Below are positions 7,284-15,795 of a stretch of 64,000 nt of DNA, in pieces (the stretch's first letter is position 1; every line of letters begins with the position of its first letter). The stretch is taken from assembly GCA_964449465.1 (NCBI GenBank), contig CAYVBK010000007.1:62001-126000 (forward strand), given 5' to 3'. The notes under the pieces were generated by a model, which was not told where the DNA came from, did no database searches, and saw only the letters and a program-made list of their open reading frames with translations. The translations under genes and the position numbers were made by a program. This stretch comes from CAYRXM01 sp964449465 (GTDB lineage Bacteria; Chloroflexota; Anaerolineae; JAFGEY01).

Positions 7284-7649
7284 TTAGCTCAAGGCAATGG
7301 CCTGGCTGGACTCCCACAGGCCGTGAATGTTGCAAAAGGCCACGGCGTGCAGCGTGCCGGGCTTGTCTGTCTTGAGCGCGGCAACCACGCTGGGCGATGT
7401 GACCAGGCCGCCGGCGCCGTGCGCGCTGAACTCGAAATGCCCGATTTGCAGTGGCACGCCACCTTCGGGCTGAAAGTACAGGGCGATCCAGGCGATGTGA
7501 TGTTCGAGCGTGTTGGGGTGGGCAATCTCTTTGCCCAGGCTGGCCTTGACCTCAAAGACCTCGCCGGCCGGCACGGCTTCGGGGGCCTCGATCACGGGGG
7601 CATGCTTTTCTTTTTTCCAATCGGCCGATTTGATGGTGGCGCTGATCAT
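7284..7649 (-). CDS. superoxide reductase (neelaredoxin / class II desulfoferrodoxin)
   Basis: 121 residues, close to the usual length of class II superoxide reductases. All active-site ligands are visible: Glu14-Lys15-His16 (EKH), His44 and His50 within HPNTLEHH, and Cys106-x-x-His109 in CNIHG. These bind the mononuclear Fe(His)4Cys centre that reduces superoxide to hydrogen peroxide without releasing oxygen. The N-terminal desulforedoxin domain is absent. It is the last gene of the PerR-like regulator operon, 37 nt after rubrerythrin, which would remove the peroxide formed. Confidence 0.93.
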   Translation of the reverse strand: MISATIKSADWKKEKHAPVIEAPEAVPAGEVFEVKASLGKEIAHPNTLEHHIAWIALYFQPEGGVPLQIGHFEFSAHGAGGLVTSPSVVAALKTDKPGTLHAVAFCNIHGLWESSQAIALS

Positions 7650-7686
7650 ATTGTTCTCCTTTTCTTGTTCTGGATCAGATATCGGA

Positions 7687-8190
7687 CTAGAACTTTTTGA
7701 ACACCTCTTTTTTGCACCCGCACACCGGGCATTTGTCTGGCGGGTCGCCGATCACGGTATAGCCGCAGGTGGGGCAGATGTAAACCGGGGCGGCCGGGCG
7801 GTCCTGGCCTTGCTTGACCAGGGTTTGGGCGTCTTTGTACATGGCCTCGTGAATCTTTTCGGCCTCTAGCGCATAGTGGATGCTCAGAGCGGCGCCTTTT
7901 TCGTCTTGGAGTTTGGCTACGGCGTCAAAGGCCGGGTACATTTCGACGTTCTCATAGCTTTCGCCGTCAAAAGCGGCCTGCAAATTGTCCACCGTCCTGC
8001 CGATGCCATAGAGCTGTTTGAAATGGTTGGTGGCATGTACCTGCTCGGCATACGAGATGGCGCGGAACAGGCGAGCTACTTCGGGAAAGCCCTCTTTTTC
8101 GGCCTGGTCGGCAAAAATCATGTACTTCATGTGTGCCTGGCTCTCGCCGGCAAAAGCGGCCTCTAGATTGGCTTTGGTCATTGGACGCAT
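7687..8190 (-). CDS. rbr: rubrerythrin
   Basis: 167 residues starting at MRPMTKANLEAAFAGESQAH, with GGAGG upstream; an in-frame ATG six codons earlier lies before the ribosome site. The N-terminal four-helix bundle carries the di-iron ligands (AFAGESQAHMKY, ISYAEQVHATNHF, EAEKIHEAMYK). The C-terminus is a rubredoxin domain with CPTCGYT and CPVCGC. It is an NADH peroxidase-type enzyme reducing hydrogen peroxide with electrons from rubredoxin/rubredoxin reductase, the product of the gene immediately upstream (43-nt gap containing a small hairpin). Confidence 0.95.
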   Translation of the reverse strand: MRPMTKANLEAAFAGESQAHMKYMIFADQAEKEGFPEVARLFRAISYAEQVHATNHFKQLYGIGRTVDNLQAAFDGESYENVEMYPAFDAVAKLQDEKGAALSIHYALEAEKIHEAMYKDAQTLVKQGQDRPAAPVYICPTCGYTVIGDPPDKCPVCGCKKEVFKKF

Positions 8191-8233
8191 TTTTTCCTCC
8201 CTATTCAAAATAATGCAGAGATTTTCTCTGTTG

Positions 8234-9433
8234 TCATCTCTGCGCGGATACTGGAAACCAGTCGTTCAATTGAGCAGATACGTCTGTGCCTTGTTCGATC
8301 CACTGCTGAACTGTGCGTGCTCGCTGCACGTCGCCCAGCAAGATGGCTCCGACCACGCGATGGTCTTGCAGGGCCAGCTTTTGATACACGCCGGCGGCCG
8401 GGTCGCTGCGGCGCAGAATGTGCAGCCCGTCATCCACTGCCGCTGACCGGCCCAGGCAGGTCAGGTCAATGCCCACCACCTTGAGGGTAGTAGATGGTAC
8501 GCTGCCGGCATAGGCGGTGCTGCCCGGATTGATCATGTTGGCGGCGGCCACCTGGGCCTGGTCCATCGCCGCCGGGATGATGCCATAGACCGTTTTATGA
8601 AATTCGGCGGCGTCGCCGGCAGCCCAGACATCGGGCGCGCTGGTGCGCATTTGCTCATCTACCACAATGCCGCGCTGTGTCTCGATGCCGGCGGCCTGCG
8701 CCAGTTCGATGCGAGAGCAGATGCCCGCCGAAATGATGGCCAGGTCGGCGGCGATGTGTCGCCCATCTTTGAGTTGCACCGCGTTCACCTGGCCGTTTCC
8801 CAATATGGCCTCGGTGCTGGCCGAGGTGACAATGCCGATGCCCAGACTTTCCAGGCGATTTTGCAGCACGGCCGCTCCTTGAGCGTCGAGCTGGCGCGGC
8901 AGCAGATGCCCCATCACCTCCAGCACGGCTACCTCCAGCCCGACCGATACCATGGCGCGCGCCGTTTCCAACCCCAACAGTCCTCCGCCAATGATCGCGG
9001 CGCGGCGGCAGCCGGCGGCATACGCCCGGATTGCCCGTGCGTCGTCGAGCGTGCGCAGGGTGAATACGCCGGGCTGCTCGGCGCCGTTCACCGGCGGCAC
9101 AAATGGCCGCCCGCCGGTGGTCAGCAGCAGGGCATCATAGTGCAGCGATGCGCCATCTTGAAGGGTCAAGAAATGTTCTGCGGTGTTTAATGATGTGACG
9201 ACACTGTTCAAATGCACCTGGATGTTTTGGCGGGCATACCATTCCGGCGGACGAAAGATCAATTCATCTTGCTGAATCTCGCCGGCGATCAGTTTCCACA
9301 GCAGCGGGCGTTGGTAATAATGATGCGCTTCTGCGCTCAAGACGTGTATCTCTGCGGCCGGGTTGGCGCGGCGGATGCGCTGGGCGGCAGTGATGCCTGC
9401 AATTCCGTTACCGACGATCACATAGTGGGGCAT
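8234..9433 (-). CDS. FAD/NAD(P)-dependent oxidoreductase, probable rubredoxin reductase
   Basis: 399 residues. FAD-binding GNGIAGITAAQRIRR at the N-terminus, NAD(P)-binding IIGGGLLGLETARAM near residue 150, and the FAD C-terminal motif DVWAAGDAAEF near residue 290 define a class I pyridine nucleotide-disulfide-type flavoprotein. The C-terminal ~90 residues resemble the rubredoxin reductase/nitrite reductase extension. It has no CxxxxC redox disulfide, so electrons probably go directly to rubredoxin-type domains. Partners would be rubrerythrin and superoxide reductase encoded next. It starts 6 nt after the regulator gene, so the two are co-transcribed. Confidence 0.87.
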   Translation of the reverse strand: MPHYVIVGNGIAGITAAQRIRRANPAAEIHVLSAEAHHYYQRPLLWKLIAGEIQQDELIFRPPEWYARQNIQVHLNSVVTSLNTAEHFLTLQDGASLHYDALLLTTGGRPFVPPVNGAEQPGVFTLRTLDDARAIRAYAAGCRRAAIIGGGLLGLETARAMVSVGLEVAVLEVMGHLLPRQLDAQGAAVLQNRLESLGIGIVTSASTEAILGNGQVNAVQLKDGRHIAADLAIISAGICSRIELAQAAGIETQRGIVVDEQMRTSAPDVWAAGDAAEFHKTVYGIIPAAMDQAQVAAANMINPGSTAYAGSVPSTTLKVVGIDLTCLGRSAAVDDGLHILRRSDPAAGVYQKLALQDHRVVGAILLGDVQRARTVQQWIEQGTDVSAQLNDWFPVSAQR

Positions 9434-9439
9434 AATGAC

Positions 9440-9886
9440 TTACCTTTCAGTTGAGGTGGAGCGGCAATTGGCGCAGTACCCCTGGATGGTCAGGTCGTAC
9501 TTGAGCGGATCAAAATCATCGGGCGGCGCAAAAAGCTGTGGCAGGGCATCCCAACGCCCCCACAGGTCTCGGATCGCTCCACATTGAAGGCACACCATAT
9601 GAGCATGGCTGTTCCGGCAGATTTCGTAATGCCGGCCGCGCCCGCCCAGGTCCAACTCGCGCGCCACCTGGGCCAGGCTTAGCTCGCGCAGCGAATTGTA
9701 GACCGTGGCCAGCGAAATGTCGGGCATGTCCTGGCGCACCTGCTCATAGATTTGTTCGGCGGTCAGGTGCGCGGCGCCGTTCATCAACACGGTCAAAATA
9801 GCGCGCCGTTGCGGGGTCATCTTGTAGCCCTGCTGCCTGAACTGCTGCACCAGGTTTTGGTATTCTGAGTCCTGACATTCTGTCAT
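9440..9886 (-). CDS. Fur/PerR-family metalloregulator
   Basis: 148 residues. The winged helix (YKMTPQRRAILTVLMNGAAHLTAEQIYEQV, ISLATVYNSLREL) matches the Fur superfamily. HAHMVCLQCG and the C-terminal YCANC supply the structural zinc Cys4 site typical of PerR, Fur and Zur. Being first in an operon with rubrerythrin and superoxide reductase genes points to a PerR-like peroxide sensor. Its own promoter overlaps a PerR-box-like half site, consistent with autorepression. Fur or Zur function cannot be excluded from sequence alone. Confidence 0.9.
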   Translation of the reverse strand: MTECQDSEYQNLVQQFRQQGYKMTPQRRAILTVLMNGAAHLTAEQIYEQVRQDMPDISLATVYNSLRELSLAQVARELDLGGRGRHYEICRNSHAHMVCLQCGAIRDLWGRWDALPQLFAPPDDFDPLKYDLTIQGYCANCRSTSTER

Positions 9887-9902
9887 AATAAAAACTCCTG
9901 AT

Positions 9903-9917
9903 TGGTATACATTATAA
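9903..9917 (-). promoter_or_regulatory. PerR-box-like operator overlapping -10
   Basis: Minus-strand TTATAATGTATACCA matches the left half of the TTATAAT-N-ATTATAA PerR consensus perfectly; the right half is poor. It covers the -10 element of the regulator promoter. Confidence 0.4.
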
Positions 9918-9939
9918 AATAGCCAGTTCTTTTTGTCAA
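9911..9939 (-). promoter_or_regulatory. sigma70 promoter of the regulator-rubrerythrin-superoxide reductase operon
   Basis: Perfect TTGACA and TATAAT hexamers on the minus strand separated by 17 nt, 25 nt upstream of the regulator ATG. This is the strongest consensus promoter seen in the window. Confidence 0.8.
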
Positions 9940-9942
9940 CAC

Positions 9943-9971
9943 TGGACGAACCGCTCGGATCGTGCTATACT
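9943..9971 (+). promoter_or_regulatory. putative promoter of GH3-PA14 gene
   Basis: TGGACG and TATACT spaced by 17 nt, divergent from the regulator promoter and 52 nt before the GH3 ATG. The leader contains a small GAGGC/GCCTC hairpin. Confidence 0.45.
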
Positions 9972-10023
9972 GCCTTGCGACTGAGAGGCGGTGTAGCCTC
10001 GTTTGATCAAGAAAGGAGATTCG

Positions 10024-12708
10024 ATGATGAACGATCAGATTGAATCCTGGCTGGCGCAAATGACCCTGGAGGAAAAGGTGGCGATGGCCGCCGGCGCCGA
10101 TATGTGGCACAGTACCGGCGTGCCGCGTCTGAACATTCCGCCGTTCAAGATGACCGATGGCCCCAACGGGGCGCGCGGAAGCAGCTTTGGTGGCGAAGTG
10201 CATGCGGCATGCTTTCCGGTAGGCGTCTGCCTGGGCAGTACCTGGAACCCCGATCTGGTGCGACAGGTTGGCGAAGCGTTGGGCCAGGAAGTGCAGTCCA
10301 AGAGCGCGCACGTGTTGTTGGCGCCCACCGTCAACATTCACCGTTCGCCGCTCAACGGGCGCAATTTCGAGTGCTATTCCGAAGACCCCTATCTCACCGC
10401 CCGGCTGGCTGTAGCCTATATTCAGGGCGTGCAGAGTCAGGGTGTGGGCGCCTGCGTCAAACATTTTGTCTGCAACGACTCTGAGTTTGAGCGCATGTCC
10501 ATCAGCTCAGAGGTGAGCGAGCGAGCGCTGCGAGAGATTTATCTGCCACCTTTTCGCGCTGCCGTCCAAGAGGCCAAGACCTGGTGCGTGATGAGCGCGT
10601 ACAACAAGCTCAACGGCACGTATTGCAGCGAAAATCGTCGCCTGTTGACCGAGATATTGAAACAAGAGTGGGGCTTTGAGGGCGCGGTCATTTCCGACTG
10701 GACCGGCGTGTACAGCACGGTGGGGCCGGCCAATGCCGGTCTCGACCTGGAGATGCCCGGCCCGGCGCGCTGGATGGGTGAAAAATTGCTTCAGGCCGTG
10801 CGCGATGGGTTGGTCAGCGAGGCGGACCTGGATGACCGGGTGCGCCGATTGCTGGGCGTTGTTCTCAAGGCCGGGGTGTTGGATCACCCCGAAACGGACG
10901 AGCAGGCCATTGATCGCCCCGAACATCGCCGCCTGATTCGCCAGGCTGCGGTGGCCGGTATGGTGTTGTTCAAGAACGAGGAAAATCTGCTGCCGCTGGA
11001 TGCCGGGCGGATCAAGACCCTGGCCGTGATCGGCCCCAACGCCCAGGCGGCGCGCATCATGGGCGGCGGTAGCGCCCATGTCGGCGCACACTATGCTGTT
11101 TCGCCGCTCGATGGCCTCACCGAACGCTGCGGAAATGACATCGAGATTGTGTATGAGCAGGGGTGCAGCAATGACAAATCTACGCCACTGTTGGATGCGG
11201 CCTGGCTCACACCGGCCGATGGGCAGGGGCAGGGGCTAACCATCGAATTTTTCAACAATCTCGACCTGGAAGGCCAGCCGGCGTTGAGCCGCGTGGCTGC
11301 CGGGATGCGCCAGGTGTGGTTTGGGCCGGTGGCGCCAGAGGTGGATGCGAAAAACTTTGCGGCGCGGCTGAGCGGCACGCTGCGAGCGCCGGCCGATGGC
11401 GTTTACCTGTTCAGTCTGGTCAGCGCGGGGCTGAGCCGTCTGTATCTGGATGATCGCCTGGTGGTGGACAACTGGACGGCGCAAAAGCGCGGCGAGGCCT
11501 TTTTCGGCATGGGCAGCGAAGAGGTGTTGGGCCGCGCCGAGTTGGTGGGCGGGCAGGCCTATCAGATTCGGATTGAATACACCCGTCGAGAGGCCCCGAT
11601 GATCGGCGCGCTGCTGGTGGGCTGTACCCAGGAGACGGTGGGCGACCCCATTGCCCGCGCCGCTCAAGTTGCCGCCCGGTCGGATGTGGCTCTGGTGTTT
11701 GTGGGCACCAACGGCGAGTGGGAGAGTGAGGGGTTTGACCGCCCCGATATGGAACTGCCTGGGCGGCAGGTGGAATTGATCGAGGCGGTGGCGGCGGCCA
11801 ATCCCAACACGGTGGTGGTGCTGCAAACCGGCTCGCCTGTGCGCCTGCCCTGGCTCGATCAGGTCAAGGTGGTGCTGCAAGCGTGGTTTCCCGGCCAGGA
11901 GTGTGGCCATGCTATCGCCGATGTGCTGTTTGGCGATGCCGAGCCCGGCGGGCGACTGTCGCAGACCTGGCCGATGCGCCTGGAAGATAACCCAGCCTAT
12001 ATCAACTATCCCGGCGAGAACGGGCGGGTGGTTTATGGCGAAGGGCTGTTTGTGGGCTATCGCTATTACGACAAGAAAAAGGTGGCCCCGCGTTTCCCCT
12101 TTGGCTATGGCCTGACCTATACGACGTTTGCCTATAGCAATTTGCGTTTGAACGCCGCCGAGTATCAGCCTGGCGATCCGATTGTCGTTTCGGTGGATGT
12201 GACCAATACCGGCGCACGGGTCGGTACAGAGACGGTGCAGTTGTATGTGCGTGATGTGGCTTGCAGCCTGATGCGGCCAGAGCAAGAACTCGAGGCGTTT
12301 GACCGGGTGACGCTGGCCCCCGGCGAAACGCGCACCGTCACCCTGACGTTGGGGCTGGATGCGTTGTCGTTCTATGATGACGCCAAAAGGCAGTGGGTGG
12401 CCCAAGCCGGCGAGTTTGAGGTGCGGGCGGGTGCATCGTCGAGCGACATTCGGGCGATGGCACATTTTGTTCTGCTCAATCCGCCGATGCCGCAGTCGGC
12501 CGGGCTGTCGCGGGCCAGCATCTTGCGCGATCTGATGGCTCATCCTCAGGCGATGGCCGTGCTGCGGGAGCATCTCGGCCCGATGATGGACGCGCCGCAA
12601 TTGGCGATGGCCATGGATATGACCCTGGACCAGATTGCTCCGTTTGCGTCGCAATTCCTGACCGCCGAAAAACTAGAGGCGGTGGATATCGCCTTGCGCG
12701 CTATCTAG
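10024..12708 (+). CDS. glycoside hydrolase family 3 beta-glycosidase with PA14 insert
   Basis: 894 residues from ATG (MMNDQIESWLAQMTLEEKV), AGGAG 5 nt upstream. The N-terminal GH3 barrel includes KMTDGPNGAR, KHFVCNDSEFER and the nucleophile Asp225 in VISDWTG. The alpha/beta sandwich is interrupted at about residues 400-540 by a PA14 carbohydrate-binding insert (LTIEFFNNLDLEGQP, FSLVSAGLSRLYLDD), as in KmBglI-type enzymes. A fibronectin III-like domain (PGDPIVVSVDVTNTG) follows. A ~70-residue helical tail (LRDLMAHPQAMAVLREHLGPMM) resembles that of clostridial homologues. No signal peptide, so cytoplasmic. Its stop codon TAG lies in the terminal repeat of a MITE-like element. Confidence 0.93.
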   Translation: MMNDQIESWLAQMTLEEKVAMAAGADMWHSTGVPRLNIPPFKMTDGPNGARGSSFGGEVHAACFPVGVCLGSTWNPDLVRQVGEALGQEVQSKSAHVLLAPTVNIHRSPLNGRNFECYSEDPYLTARLAVAYIQGVQSQGVGACVKHFVCNDSEFERMSISSEVSERALREIYLPPFRAAVQEAKTWCVMSAYNKLNGTYCSENRRLLTEILKQEWGFEGAVISDWTGVYSTVGPANAGLDLEMPGPARWMGEKLLQAVRDGLVSEADLDDRVRRLLGVVLKAGVLDHPETDEQAIDRPEHRRLIRQAAVAGMVLFKNEENLLPLDAGRIKTLAVIGPNAQAARIMGGGSAHVGAHYAVSPLDGLTERCGNDIEIVYEQGCSNDKSTPLLDAAWLTPADGQGQGLTIEFFNNLDLEGQPALSRVAAGMRQVWFGPVAPEVDAKNFAARLSGTLRAPADGVYLFSLVSAGLSRLYLDDRLVVDNWTAQKRGEAFFGMGSEEVLGRAELVGGQAYQIRIEYTRREAPMIGALLVGCTQETVGDPIARAAQVAARSDVALVFVGTNGEWESEGFDRPDMELPGRQVELIEAVAAANPNTVVVLQTGSPVRLPWLDQVKVVLQAWFPGQECGHAIADVLFGDAEPGGRLSQTWPMRLEDNPAYINYPGENGRVVYGEGLFVGYRYYDKKKVAPRFPFGYGLTYTTFAYSNLRLNAAEYQPGDPIVVSVDVTNTGARVGTETVQLYVRDVACSLMRPEQELEAFDRVTLAPGETRTVTLTLGLDALSFYDDAKRQWVAQAGEFEVRAGASSSDIRAMAHFVLLNPPMPQSAGLSRASILRDLMAHPQAMAVLREHLGPMMDAPQLAMAMDMTLDQIAPFASQFLTAEKLEAVDIALRAI

Positions 12709-12953
12709 GAGCGTGCTGAAAACCCCTTCACCGCCAAGACACCAAGAGCACAAAGCATTTTTAGAAACTCAAAAGTATCGTAGACCTTTGTGTTCTCGGT
12801 GTCCTTTGATAAAAATGGCTTTCCTGAAAAAAGTCGTTGCAGCTCAGGTGCCCGTCACTTTGAATTTTTACGAAAATTCGGTCGAATTCAGGTGACGGGC
12901 ACCCTGTTGAGTTTTTTCAGTGGAGTCAATAGGCTTTTTCAGCGGCCTCCTGG
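12705..12953 (+). repeat. MITE-like palindromic element, copy 1 (with nested insertion)
   Basis: Starts CTAGGAGCGTGCTGAAAA and ends in TTTTTCAGCGGCCTCCTGG, which are imperfect terminal inverted repeats. The core holds facing arms (ACACCAAGAGCACAAAG and CTTTGTGTTCTCGGTGTCC). Copies 2 and 3 lie at 55251-55387 and 49974-50103. Bases 2-4 of the element are the stop codon of the GH3 gene. The 323-nt gap before the serine hydrolase holds only this element, its nested insert and a fragment of the TTGAGCCTGTC repeat. Confidence 0.8.
12824..12920. repeat. second palindromic element nested in the MITE
   Basis: Outer ends CTGAAAAAA and TTTTTTCAG and inner arms GGTGCCCGTCAC (12847-12858) and GTGACGGGCACC (12892-12903) form a long hairpin absent from the other two copies of the surrounding element. 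Confidence 0.65.
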
Positions 12954-13031
12954 CCACCCGAAAATACGCCGGCGGATTGAGCCTGTCAAAACCCTATCGA
13001 GGCAATCATTCTGAAAGGATAAAGGCAAGAG

Positions 13032-14459
13032 ATGAACATTCAATTGGAACGCCGCACGCCCGAAGCACAAGGCGTCTCTTCGGCGGCGGTGCTGAACTGG
13101 GTGCAAAGCATCGAGCAAAACGTCCGCGATCTGCACAGTCTGATGCTGCTGCGGCGCGGTGCGGTGATCGCCGAGGGCTGGTGGCAACCCTACCGCCCCG
13201 AACGCCCGCACATGCTTTTTTCGTTGAGCAAAAGTTTCACTTCGACGGCGGTGGGTCTGGTTGTGGCTGAAGGCCGTTTGTCGGTGGACGATCCGGTGAT
13301 TTCGTTCTTTCCCGACGACCTGCCCAGGCGGGTCAGTGACAACCTGGCGGCTATGCAGGTGCGCCATCTGCTCACCATGTCCACCGGCCACGATCAAGAC
13401 ACCCTGCCCCGTCTGTTTAGAAGGCAAAGCAAGAACTGGGTGCGCTCGTTTTTGGCGCAGCCGGTCAAGCACCAGCCTGGCGCACCGTTTGTCTATAACA
13501 GCGGAGCCACCTATATGCTGTCGGCCATCGTGCAGCGCGTTGCTGGCGTGACTCTGCTGGACTATTTGCAGCCGCGCTTGTTCGAGCCGTTGGGCATCCA
13601 AGGGGCGACGTGGGAAACCTGCCCGTTGGGGATCAACACCGGCGGCTGGGGGCTGAAAATCAAGACCGAAGACATTGCCCGTTTCGGCCAGATGTACCTG
13701 CAAGGGGGCGACTGGCAGGGACAGCGCATTTTGCCCGAAGCGTGGGTGCAGGCCGCGACCTCGGCGCAGGTCTCCAACGCGCCCAACGAAAACCCCGACT
13801 GGGCGCAGGGCTATGGCTATCAATTTTGGCGCTGCCAACACAATGCCTATCGCGGCGACGGCGCCTTTGGGCAATATTGCCTGGTGATGCCTGATCAAGA
13901 GGCCGTGTTGGCCATCACCGCCGGAGTGGGCAATATGCAGCAGGTACTCGACCTGGTGTGGGAGCATTTGTTGCCGGCCATGCAGCCGGCTGCGCTGCCC
14001 GCCGACGAGTCTGCTCAGTGCGAATTGAGCCGCACGCTGGCCGGCCTGTCCCTGTCGCCGCAGGCTGGAGCGCCTACCTCACCCGTTGCCGCCCAGGTAT
14101 CGGGCAACAAGTACGTCATCGAAGCCAACGCCCAACGGGTTCAAAGCATCTCGCTGGACCTGACGCCCGCCGGCAGCACGTTGACCGTGCGCGCCGGGCG
14201 GAGAAAACATCAGGTGAATTGCGGCAACGGGGTCTGGGTGGAAGGAATGACCACGTTGGACGAAGGCCAGCGGCGCCCGGTGGCCGCCAGCGGCGCGTGG
14301 ACCGCCGATGATACCTATACCATCAAACTGTGCTTTTATGAAACGCCGTTTTGCCCCACTATCACCTGCCGGTTCGATCAGGATCGTCTGATCTTTGATT
14401 TCAAGGCCAATGTCTCTTTTGGTCCCCTCGAACGGCCCACACTGGTAGGGCGGGTGTAA
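13032..14459 (+). CDS. serine hydrolase, beta-lactamase (class C-like) family
   Basis: 475 residues. FSLSKSFTSTAVGL has the SxxK nucleophile motif, VYNSGATYMLS the Tyr-containing second motif of this family, and the region around GDGAFGQYCLVMP stands for the third motif. The C-terminal ~130 residues (from about 340) form an extra beta-rich domain (VIEANAQRVQSISLDLTPAGSTLTV). No signal peptide, so likely an intracellular esterase or peptidase rather than a resistance enzyme. AAGGATAAAGGCAAGAG precedes the ATG. It is followed by a hairpin and then a URO-D-like gene. Confidence 0.85.
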   Translation: MNIQLERRTPEAQGVSSAAVLNWVQSIEQNVRDLHSLMLLRRGAVIAEGWWQPYRPERPHMLFSLSKSFTSTAVGLVVAEGRLSVDDPVISFFPDDLPRRVSDNLAAMQVRHLLTMSTGHDQDTLPRLFRRQSKNWVRSFLAQPVKHQPGAPFVYNSGATYMLSAIVQRVAGVTLLDYLQPRLFEPLGIQGATWETCPLGINTGGWGLKIKTEDIARFGQMYLQGGDWQGQRILPEAWVQAATSAQVSNAPNENPDWAQGYGYQFWRCQHNAYRGDGAFGQYCLVMPDQEAVLAITAGVGNMQQVLDLVWEHLLPAMQPAALPADESAQCELSRTLAGLSLSPQAGAPTSPVAAQVSGNKYVIEANAQRVQSISLDLTPAGSTLTVRAGRRKHQVNCGNGVWVEGMTTLDEGQRRPVAASGAWTADDTYTIKLCFYETPFCPTITCRFDQDRLIFDFKANVSFGPLERPTLVGRV

Positions 14460-14472
14460 CAGGTTTGAGCCG

Positions 14473-14505
14473 GTTCTGGTCAGGGGCTGGCACCCTGGCC
14501 AGAAC
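14473..14505 (+). terminator. hairpin between serine hydrolase and URO-D-like gene
   Basis: Arms GTTCTGGTCAGGG and CCCTGGCCAGAAC (13 bp, one G-T pair) with a 7-nt loop are followed by TGTTT. This is a weak terminator or an attenuator within a leader of only 68 nt. Confidence 0.5.
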
Positions 14506-14527
14506 TGTTTAGGGAGTGAGGGTCAAG

Positions 14528-15793
14528 ATGATGGACTGGCATGTAGACGATTCGGAGCGAACCTATCTGCGCGAATTGGCCCGCCGACAGGCCGAGTATG
14601 CTCACCTGCCGGTGATGGCGCAGCGCAGGCAAATGTGGTATGATCTCAACGACGGTCGCCTCAACCCGCGTCCGCCGGTGATCATTGAAACCTGGACTTT
14701 TGACCGCGATTTTATGCCCGACAGCCTGTTTCGCTGTCAATCGCCGACCGGTCGCCGCATCGAACGTCAACTCTTGCGCAATGTCCGCAATCACGAATTG
14801 ATTGACGATGACAAGGTTATCCCCGACACGTTCGACATGGGCTGGTTGGTGGACATTGACGAGTTTGGCGTGCCGATTCCCACCGAGACGATCCAGGATG
14901 CTCAGGGCATCGAAACCGGCTATCGGTTTTTGCATCCCATCCAGGACATCACCCGCGACCTGGATAAACTTCAGCCGGCGACCTGTCGGGTGGATCGCGA
15001 AGGGACGCTGGCTTATCAGGCCTTTTTGCAAGACCTGTTGGGCGATCTGCTGCCGGTGTGCATCCGCACCGGAACTTTTGGCAGCACCATGCTCACCCAT
15101 CGTGTGATCGAGTTGATGGGCATGGAAGCATATTTTATGGCAATCTATGATTATCCCGATCTGGTGCATCGGCTGATGGCCTTTTTGCGCGACAATTCGC
15201 TGCGTATGATGCATTGGGCCGAGGCCGAAGGGCTGCTGCGGCTGAACAATGGCAATCAAGACAGCTTTGGCTCCAGTTACAACTTTACCACCCGTCTGCC
15301 GTCGCCCGGCTATGCCGGCGGCCCGGCGCGGCTGTGCGATATGTGGGGATCGTCGAACAGCCAGGAGACGGTGGGCATTTCGCCGGCCACGTTTCACGAG
15401 TTTTGCTTTCCCTATTATCGCGATGTGTGCGAGCCAGTGGGGCTGCTGTATTATGGTTGCTGCGAGCCGACCCACCCATTTTGGGATGACATCCGCCAAT
15501 TGCCGCACCTGAAAAAAGTGTCCATCTCGCGGTGGTGCGATCAGCGATTTATGGGTGAGGCTTTGCGAGGCACAGACATTGTCTTTTCGCGCAAACCCGA
15601 CCCCAACTTTTTGAGCGTGGACGATTGCCTGGATCAAGAGGCCTGGGCCGCCCATATCCGCGAGACGTTGCAAGCCACGCCCGACATCGCCGTCGAGATC
15701 ATTATCCGCGATGTGTACACCGTGCATGGCAACTTGAACAATGCCCGCCGCGCCGTTGAGGTGGCGCGTGAGCAAATAGATCGCTGCAAATGA
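14528..15793 (+). CDS. URO-D-like family protein (second copy, longer type)
   Basis: 421 residues from ATG (MMDWHVDDSERTY) behind GGGAGTGAGG; a GTG four codons upstream overlaps the ribosome site. Segments IETWTFDRDFMPDSLF, FGSTMLTHRVIELMGMEAYFMAIYDYPDLVHRLM, YYGCCEPTHPFWDDI and RDVYTVHGNL match a subgroup of the uroporphyrinogen decarboxylase superfamily common in glycan-degrading bacteria. Paired CC and His residues could bind zinc, as in corrinoid methyltransferases. It is only distantly similar to the URO-D-like gene at 4.5-5.6 kb. Reaction unknown. Confidence 0.75.
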   Translation: MMDWHVDDSERTYLRELARRQAEYAHLPVMAQRRQMWYDLNDGRLNPRPPVIIETWTFDRDFMPDSLFRCQSPTGRRIERQLLRNVRNHELIDDDKVIPDTFDMGWLVDIDEFGVPIPTETIQDAQGIETGYRFLHPIQDITRDLDKLQPATCRVDREGTLAYQAFLQDLLGDLLPVCIRTGTFGSTMLTHRVIELMGMEAYFMAIYDYPDLVHRLMAFLRDNSLRMMHWAEAEGLLRLNNGNQDSFGSSYNFTTRLPSPGYAGGPARLCDMWGSSNSQETVGISPATFHEFCFPYYRDVCEPVGLLYYGCCEPTHPFWDDIRQLPHLKKVSISRWCDQRFMGEALRGTDIVFSRKPDPNFLSVDDCLDQEAWAAHIRETLQATPDIAVEIIIRDVYTVHGNLNNARRAVEVAREQIDRCK

Positions 15794-15795
15794 GT

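Noticed and set aside
14480..15775. A 431-codon minus-strand frame opposite the second URO-D-like gene
   Set aside because: Antisense to a gene with clear family motifs; no ribosome site or domain of its own.
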